DNA of 64,000 bases from Pseudevernia furfuracea (lineage: Eukaryota > Ascomycota > Lecanoromycetes > Lecanorales > Parmeliaceae). Shown here one piece after another: positions 57,103-64,000 of the stretch. Location of the stretch: positions 310,001 to 374,000 of the forward strand of contig JAIUPT010000015.1 in the NCBI GenBank assembly GCA_022315425.1. Direction: 5' to 3'. The stretch's first letter is position 1. Each line of letters opens with the position of its first letter. A program made the translations under genes and the position numbers. The notes under the pieces are model-generated. The model saw only the letters and a program-made list of their open reading frames with translations. It made no database searches and had not been told where the DNA came from.

Positions 57103-58143
57103 AGACAGAAGTACGTGCTCATGTCTCAGTGACGGAGGTCTGTGAGGTAGTCAAAGCTTAGCACGAGGTTGAATGAATAAAACACAGGGATTCGAGTCCA
57201 CAGTACATGTATCAAGATGTGAGAACGGCGTTCTTGTCTGATAGAGCAGTTTTTATTGTTTCGTTGCCAGCGTGGCCTTAAGAATTAGGACATGGAAGGT
57301 TGTATCTTGAAAATTGCCGAAGCAACTTCAAAGCCGTCTATCGCTCCTCCTGAAGAAGGGTCGAGTGTAGAGGCTCAATTTAATATTGTATGGGTATGGT
57401 GAAAAGGGTATGGTGGGTATGTTGTAGAGTCGGACCGAGGACCGATGCTTGAGTATGGAGGAGTGGAAGATGGAAGTCATGCGGGCGGATGGTGGCGGGC
57501 TCGCGGGGTAGACGTAGAGTAGCGTGGGGCGCTGGAAGGCGCTTTCCCCAGCAATTGACGTTGACCTCGCAAATGGAGGAGTTGTTAAGATACAAATACA
57601 ATTGAGTCTTACAATCAGCGAAACCGAGGCCGAACGTTTCACTGGTAAATACATGTCCTTGCAGTTGTATTGAAATGGGTAGATGAAGTGCAGCAATCAT
57701 CTCCGCACTCGGCCCTAGAGTACGAGTATTTCTTATTTCTTGCCATCCTTGTCCGCTAGCAGACGCCCAAAGAACCAACACACAACTTCTCCCAACTCTT
57801 CAATCACATCCACAACACTATATTTCCCAAACCCTGCTAGATATTAATCATCCCTGACCTTCTCTATCTGCATCATTTGCCCACATCGCTCTATCACTTT
57901 CTTTTCTTGCCGTACTGCAATTGACGTGGTAGGTCACTCACCAAGCTCCTTCCAAGCAATGCGGGGAAGCTATTCAGCGCGTCAATGCCACCATAATCCT
58001 TGAGATCAAGTTCCCAAAGCTGATATATGCTGACTGCTGGCTAGTTGAATGTAGTTGTCCCACCTCCGACCTCCAGACCCAATTCCCCTCCTCCCAGGAA
58101 AAGCCTCCCGCTCGAGTCTCGAAGCTGTAGCCCCCCGGTCACC
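57103..58143. other. Intergenic region and glycogen synthase leader
   Basis: Minus frames at 57328-57781 look non-coding. The pyrimidine-rich stretch from 57780 to 58140 is probably promoter and 5' leader of the glycogen synthase gene, perhaps with a leader intron. Confidence 0.45.
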
Positions 58144-60417
58144 ATGTCGACGGTACATACAAATGGTTCCGTTGAAGGCAAGGTTCTCGGAAATGCAGAG
58201 TCAACGGGACGTGACATTCGAAACCATATGCTCTTCGAAGTCTCAACAGAGGCTGCCAATCGAGTTGGAGGCATCTACTCCGTGATCAAGTCCAAAGCAT
58301 CTGTCACCACTGCCGAATATGGTGATCGATACACTCTCATCGGACCTCTCAATCGTGCTTCAGCTGCGGTCGAAGTCGAGCCCTTGGTCCCTACAAACCC
58401 AGAACTCGCCGAGACCATAACAAACATGCAGGCTAGGGGCATTGGATTAGTCTACGGCAGATGGCTGATTGAAGGTGCACCGCGGATCCTGCTTATCGAC
58501 ACTAAAACGGGCTACCGATGGCTTGATGAGTGGAAGGCAGATTTGTGGAACACGGCCGGTATACCTTCGCCTCCAGGAGATGACGAGACGAACGAAGCAG
58601 TGGTGTTCGGATACCTTGTAGCTTGGTTTCTGGGCGAGGTATGGCTCCTCTAGCAAGACTGCCCTCACATACTGATTTCATACCAGTTCGTATCTCATGA
58701 GCGCAAGCGAGCTATCATTGCCCACTTTCACGAATGGCTCGCAGGAGTGGCTCTTCCCTTGACAAAGAAACGGAGAATAGACGTGACCACCATCTTCACC
58801 ACGCATGCTACACTACTCGGGCGATATCTCTGCGCTGGGTCTGTCGACTTTTACAACAATCTGCAGTACTTTGATGTTGATGCGGAAGCTGGAAAGCGAG
58901 GCATATACCACAGATACTGCATCGAACGTGCGGCAGCACATGCAACAGACGTCTTCACCACCGTCTCCCACATTACTGCCTACGAAAGCGAGCATTTGCT
59001 GAAACGAAAGCCGGATGGTGTGTTGCCAAACGGCCTGAATGTGAAGAAATTTTCCGCTATGCACGAATTTCAAAACCTGCACCAACAGTCCAAGGAGAAG
59101 ATCCATGACTTCGTCCGAGGTCACTTCTACGGTCACAATGATTTCGAACCTGACAACACGCTATACTTTTTCACGGCTGGACGCTACGAATACAGAAACA
59201 AAGGAGTGGATATGTTCATCGAATCTCTAGCGCGACTAAACCATAGCTTGAAGAGCTCGGGATCCAAGATGACCGTTGTTGCATTCATCATTATGCCAGC
59301 GAAAACAACATCTTTGACAGTGGAGGCGCTGAAGGGACAGGCAGTTATCAAGTCTTTGCGAGATACGGTGGGAGTGATCGAGCGAGAAGTGGGGAAGAGA
59401 CTCTTTGATCGATCGCTACAGTGGCGCGAAGGAGAGGATGTGCCCGAGCACAAGGACCTGCTTACTAGCGCTGATCGGGTGATGCTTCGAAGACGACTCT
59501 TCGCGATGAAGCGAAATACGCTGCCACCAGTGGTCACGCACAACATGGCCAACGACGCAGATGATCCAATTCTGAACCAGATTCGTCGAGTGCAGCTATT
59601 TAACCACCCCTCGGACCGCGTAAAGGTCATTTTTCACCCAGAGTTCCTCAACTCTGCCAATCCGGTCCTACCACTCGACTACGATGACTTCGTACGCGGC
59701 ACGCACATGGGAATTTTCCCATCCTACTATGAGCCATGGGGCTATACGCCAGCTGAATGTACCGTGATGGGTGTTCCGAGCATCACCACAAATCTGTCTG
59801 GCTTCGGATGCTACATGGAGGAGCTCATTGAAAACGCATCCGATTACGGTATCTACATTGTTGATCGCCGAATGAAAGGCATTGATGATTCCGTCAATCA
59901 GCTTGCGAATTACATGTTTGACTTTGCATCCAAGAGTAAGAGACAACGCATCAATCAGAGAAATCGAACAGAGCGCTTGAGCGATCTTCTGGACTGGAAG
60001 AGAATGGGTATGGAATACGTGAAGGCTAGGCAACTGGCTTTGAGGAGAGCGTACCCAGCTTCGTTCGACGACGACTACGACGAGGCAGGCATGTTCGATA
60101 CTACAGAGCCCAAGCTCACTCGGCCGTTATCAGTCCCAGGATCACCGAAAAATCGGTCTGGGATGATGACGCCTGGCGACTTTGCGTCGCTGCAGGAAGG
60201 CCGGGAAGGCTTGAGTACTGAGGATTACATCGCGTGGAAGTTGCCGTAAGCCCGATCTTTCCGCCTCAAAGGTCTTATTCCTGGAGTCATCGCTAACAAC
60301 GTTTATAGTGAAGAGGAAGACCCCGATGACTATCCCTTCCCTCTGACGTTGCGATCGCCGAAGAAGGACACACCGATGGGTTCGCCCAATCCAAGGGTGC
60401 TGAATGGTGTGTCTTGA
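58144..60417 (+). CDS. GSY1: Glycogen synthase (GT3 family)
   Basis: Exons 58144-58638, 58687-60245 and 60309-60417; introns 48 and 63 nt; 720 residues, close to the usual 700-710. Transfers glucose from UDP-glucose to the non-reducing ends of glycogen by alpha-1,4 links in the cytosol. The N-terminus has FEVSTEAANRVGGIYSVIKSK, the sugar-nucleotide binding entry. HFHEWLAGVALPL and TTIFTTHATLLGRYLCAG follow. The GT3 catalytic motif is GIFPSYYEPWGYTPAE, with the two Glu spaced as in yeast Gsy2. The Arg-rich allosteric helix region (RQRINQRNRTERLSDLLDW) is present. The C-terminal tail is rich in Ser-Pro (SVPGSPKNRSG, LRSPKKDTPMGSP), as expected for the phosphorylated regulatory end. Start ACCATGTCG is well placed; an open frame runs further upstream without ATG. 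Confidence 0.95.
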
Positions 60418-63400
60418 GCATGTGTTAGGCTTTGCACAGTTGGAGCGGCACCTGAGCACCAAGGTTGCAACTCCAAAGCACCTACTCCCGTTTGGCCGTT
60501 CTCGCATTTTGTACATCAAGTCCTTTGCCATTGTTTGCATTCCTGCCTGGTTTTTATGTTAATTGAAGCCTTGTAGGATATGGACGATATTGACTGAAAA
60601 TACTGCTTCCCCAACTCAGTTTCGCCTCTTTCACTTCGTCTTTGTCTATCTACTGTTTATGATTTTTCGAAACCGAGTGTAAAATAAAATCAAAGCATTG
60701 CAAGACGAGCTTTCGTGCCAAATCACCGCTGCAAAACGGCTCTCTTTCCGCCCAAGCCGACCAGGACTAACCAAGATTTCACACCAAGACACCGCAGACG
60801 CGCGCGGGACAATGCTAGTTCCTCCAACAGCATAGCCCAACGCTCAAGGAACAAAGTGGGACAATAATGCCAGGTGACGATATAAAGTGCATGAGGGGTT
60901 CGTTTTTACTCTTCTGATATTTGCTCTTTTCTCCATTTTCATCGAAGCCACGTGAGGATGAAAGAGTGTGAGAATGAGAGAGTCGATTCTTATGCTCGTC
61001 GTAGGAGAGTGAGGAACGCTGTATCGTGCTCGTCGTAGGGAGTGATGAACGCTGTATCGTGTTTGCCATCCGCAATTTTCGTTCTGCGATCCATCTTCCA
61101 CCGCGCGTACCTTCACCCCACTAGATCAATCACCTGTCCGCTCGAGTACCATCCATCTGTGGGCGAGCGAACCAGATACATTGAGCTTTGGCGAATTCCT
61201 TTTAATTGAGAGGCATGGGAGAGAAGCGCATGGAGGCAGACCTTTGTCTTTTTTCCTTCTTGCATACCACCACTGGCCGGCCCATTTGAATGGTGGTCGC
61301 TATATGCACTCTGGTGCGTTCGGTGATGGTGATGGGACTGAATACGTTACTCGGGATTTGTTTCTTTTTCACGAAACCGGTTGGGATAAAGGCAATGGAT
61401 TCGGGGAGAGAGCGAGTCGTGGGAGAAAAAAGATTCTGCAAGAATTCCTCGTACGGCACCTTGTTGGTCAGGATATCCAATATAGTGGAACCGGGTTCCT
61501 GCAATGGTGGAAAAAGAGTACGGACCAAGGAAGATGGGAGGAGGATTTGTTCTAGGAAAAAGCTCTCCATAATGCCTTGTCAGCGGTTCGATTTTCTCCG
61601 TGTTTTACGATTTACCCCTTTTCGGTCAAATCCTCATCTCTCTTCGTATTCCCCACCTGACTAAACGTGATGATAATTCGGTCGTTTTAATACTGTTAAA
61701 CATTCTAATCGGCTTGAATCAGCTTTAATGGAGCTCATTGTGCCCCTTTATTGTCAGATATCTTGACATCGACATCCGCGCCCACTGTTCAGGAGCCACA
61801 ATATGAGAACATGGACTTTGCTGACAATTCCTTTGTTAGAAAAAACATCACTCGAATCTCTCACTGTGGAGCCAGCTCTCGGAGTTCTCTTCCTCAAGTT
61901 CTGTTCTTCGTCGCTCCGTTACCCCCTTCTTCCTCACGCGTCGAAAACATCACTCACCATCAGACTATCAAGACCATTCGAGCTCGCATAGACAGTAGAC
62001 AGTAAGCAGTATCAACAGCCACCCGGAGAATAACCCGAGACACCTCGGAAATGTCTCACAATCCACCACCCCCCAATGCCAGAACTGCATAGGCATGGCA
62101 ATGACACCTCAGGATACGGGCGAGCGCCACTGAATCCTCACCAAGGCTTCGTAGGAGCTGATTTAGCGCCGCCATATTTCAACAAACGAAGCAGCTCGTC
62201 TTCTCCTAGTTCAAGCATCGGCAGACAAGCGGTTTACGGCCATGGCTCGCCTAGAAAGACATACTCCTCAACTTATCATCACAGCAGCCCACGCAAAGAG
62301 GAGCCCTCCAGAGCAGAGCAGAGCAGGGCTTTCTACAACATCCGAGCCGAGGGGGGCTTGGTGCAGCTATACACACGATGGAAAGCGAGGATGAGATGGA
62401 CATGGTGGATCGGTTTTTAACGAAACCAGTCTCTCAAAAAGAGTCTTATCTCACCCTGCGCCCCGTCTCACACCCCCCTGGACAACGTTGCCCACTTCTT
62501 CGCAGGATTATGTAAAAGGACGAGCTCACCAAAAGCCAAAAAAATAAAATAATAAAATAAAAAACCAAAAAACCAAGGCATATCACCCAAGCGTAAGTAT
62601 TCTCTTGCCACCGGCGCACCAAATCTCAAAATCGTTAGAATTCAGACCGGGGAGCTAGCCGCAGGACGGCGGTTTTCAACGACCGGCTCCGCCTGGCTGC
62701 AACACCAACACCAGCTTCGGTGACTGTTGGAGGGATCTGGAAACCTCAGATAACCCCGTAGCCCATTTTTCTCGGCGTAGCCGATCCCCTCCAGCTCAGC
62801 AGCAGCGCCCGCGGTGGGGACCTACCCGTGAAGATTATCCTCCTGTTCCCCCCAACACAAGGCATCGGTTTCTCGATACCCTGCTGAAAACTAGGCCAGT
62901 TCCCACACCACTCGACGTGCCGAAGACCGCGCCACCGACACTGCACAAGATGACGGGGACTTGGAGCGCTCACCGCCGGGGGAGGACACTGCGATGCGGG
63001 GGAGAGGTGGTTCTAGCGAGGCGATGGATACCGGTCTCGGTGATGCGCAACGCCGTCCGGATATCTCACCGAAGGGGGGAAGGAAGTTGGGGCAATAATC
63101 CCGGCTGTGAACAAATCCAACGCTGCGGCAGAAGTTTCGGAATTAGTTCTCCGCTCCGGACAGCGGGCGGGCTCAAAGAGGGCAGTGGGGATTCGCGCAC
63201 AGGCTCCCATCACATCTTTTCCTCGTTGGTTTGGAAAATCGGATTCGGTCTCTTTCCCTTGGAAATTTCAGCCCTCCGCCACTGATCTCGCGACTGAACC
63301 CTCCGCCTCCCCTTCCTCCTCCTACTCCTTCCTTCTTTCTTTCCTTACCATCTCCACCACCGCGTGTATCCAGCGACATCAGAGCGCGCAACCCCTTCCT

Positions 63401-64000
63401 CGTGGCCAGCCGATTTTACTTCGAAGTTGAGAACGTGGGCCGCCGCGATGACACAGACGACAGCGCGGAATTTGCCGGCGCTAGATGTTGACGGTGAACG
63501 TAGATTAGGTGCGTGGAGAATCAGCGTTGCTGATGGGGGAGTGGTGGGAGTGGAGCGTGGGGTTTTTTTTGGTGATGATGGGGTTTGAGGAGGAGTGGAG
63601 CTTCGGTTTTGAAGAGGAGAGGGAGCGGATGATGGAGCGGGTGGGGGTGGGGGTGGAGAAGGAAGATGGTGAGTGATGGATGGGGTGGAGAGAGGGCTGT
63701 GGAGTAGCTTGATCGGTTGGGGCTTGGAAAGCGTTGTGGGAGGTTTGTGAGTTCAGGCGTTATCTGGCTTGCTTTGATTGATTTGGATTGCTTGTGTTGC
63801 TGATATCGCCGTTTAGCGTTATTGGTTTACCTAGGAAGAGCGAGGAAAGAATGATGGGTGGGTGAGGGAGGGACCGACTGTCTAGAACTTGAACGCGGTT
63901 GTAAGTTGCACAGAATGCCCTGATGTTGACCGGATTCACACAGCTTGGCCGAGCGCTAGCCGAGCGCTGAGTGCGAAAAAATATGCAGAGACCGTTCCCT
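60418..64000. other. Right-end region without a supportable gene
   Basis: 3.6 kb. Opposing frames at 61181-61555 (plus) and 61202-61570 (minus) overlap almost fully and neither shows a domain. Frames at 61751-62420 and 62746-63588 are low-complexity or composition-driven. A 33-34 bp direct duplication lies at 60994-61060, and a CT-rich tract at about 63300-63357 looks like promoter or leader sequence of a gene beyond the window or on a strand I could not resolve. Confidence 0.4.
60994..61060 (+). repeat. Tandem duplication, 34 + 33 bp
   Basis: Copies 60994-61027 and 61028-61060 both begin GCTCGTCGTAGG and end AACGCTGTATCGT; they differ by a 1-bp deletion and few changes. Confidence 0.8.

Noticed and set aside
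61181..61570. Opposing 124- and 122-codon frames
   Set aside because: They overlap almost completely on opposite strands and neither has a recognisable motif.
1..64000. tRNA, rRNA and CRISPR-like arrays
   Set aside because: I saw no tRNA-like cloverleaf consensus boxes, no rRNA signature and no spaced short repeats; a dedicated scan (tRNAscan, Rfam) would be needed to exclude them fully.

Overview
The window is nuclear DNA from a filamentous ascomycete (Pezizomycotina). Genes carry short introns (about 45-130 nt) with GT...AG ends. The proteins are fungal: an ascomycete-type laccase ending in DSGI, the C-terminal end of a non-reducing polyketide synthase, fungal-only DUF families, and core eukaryotic genes (GARP subunit Vps54, farnesyl diphosphate synthase, APC/C subunit Cdc23, glycogen synthase). 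Genus cannot be told from the sequence alone. I spliced all multi-exon models by hand; each listed model closes in frame, but none is transcript-confirmed.

Layout. 1-5.0 kb: the 3' end of a PKS thioesterase domain and a seven-exon laccase, probably the right edge of a polyketide/pigment cluster lying to the left. 6.3-12.9 kb: a divergent pair, a large fungal AAA+ ATPase (minus) and a DUF7708-type protein (plus) whose C-terminal NTPase-like half has no visible Walker A. 14.5-20.2 kb: an accessory stretch with two small secreted four-cysteine proteins that look related, flanking a phenol-hydroxylase-type FAD monooxygenase, plus a possible 92-residue gene. 20.7-21.5 kb: an AT-rich element with 26-bp terminal inverted repeats and a TA duplication. 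22.1-32.3 kb: a secreted, probably GPI-anchored tandem-repeat protein, a short-chain dehydrogenase, a secreted ferritin-like protein and an MFS transporter. 32.3-42.2 kb: fungal hypothetical proteins, a second TA-flanked inverted-repeat element that is a long imperfect palindrome, a membrane-anchored coiled-coil protein and an F-box protein.

42.6-50.1 kb is a conserved housekeeping block: Vps54, farnesyl diphosphate synthase and Cdc23. The last two are divergent and share 383 bp. Right after it, about 51.16-53.96 kb holds a decayed gene for a fungal bifunctional (class II + class I) diterpene cyclase. The class II DxDD motif survives as DRDD, but the gene has several in-frame stops, several frame changes, a damaged class I metal motif, a gap in the second metal motif, and no recognisable N-terminus. 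A WD40 protein and glycogen synthase follow. The last 3.6 kb shows no gene I can support.

My leading candidates for a second look are the diterpene cyclase relic, the AAA+/DUF7708 divergent pair (possible fungal defence or self-recognition locus, inference only), the two inverted-repeat elements, and the pair of four-cysteine secreted proteins.
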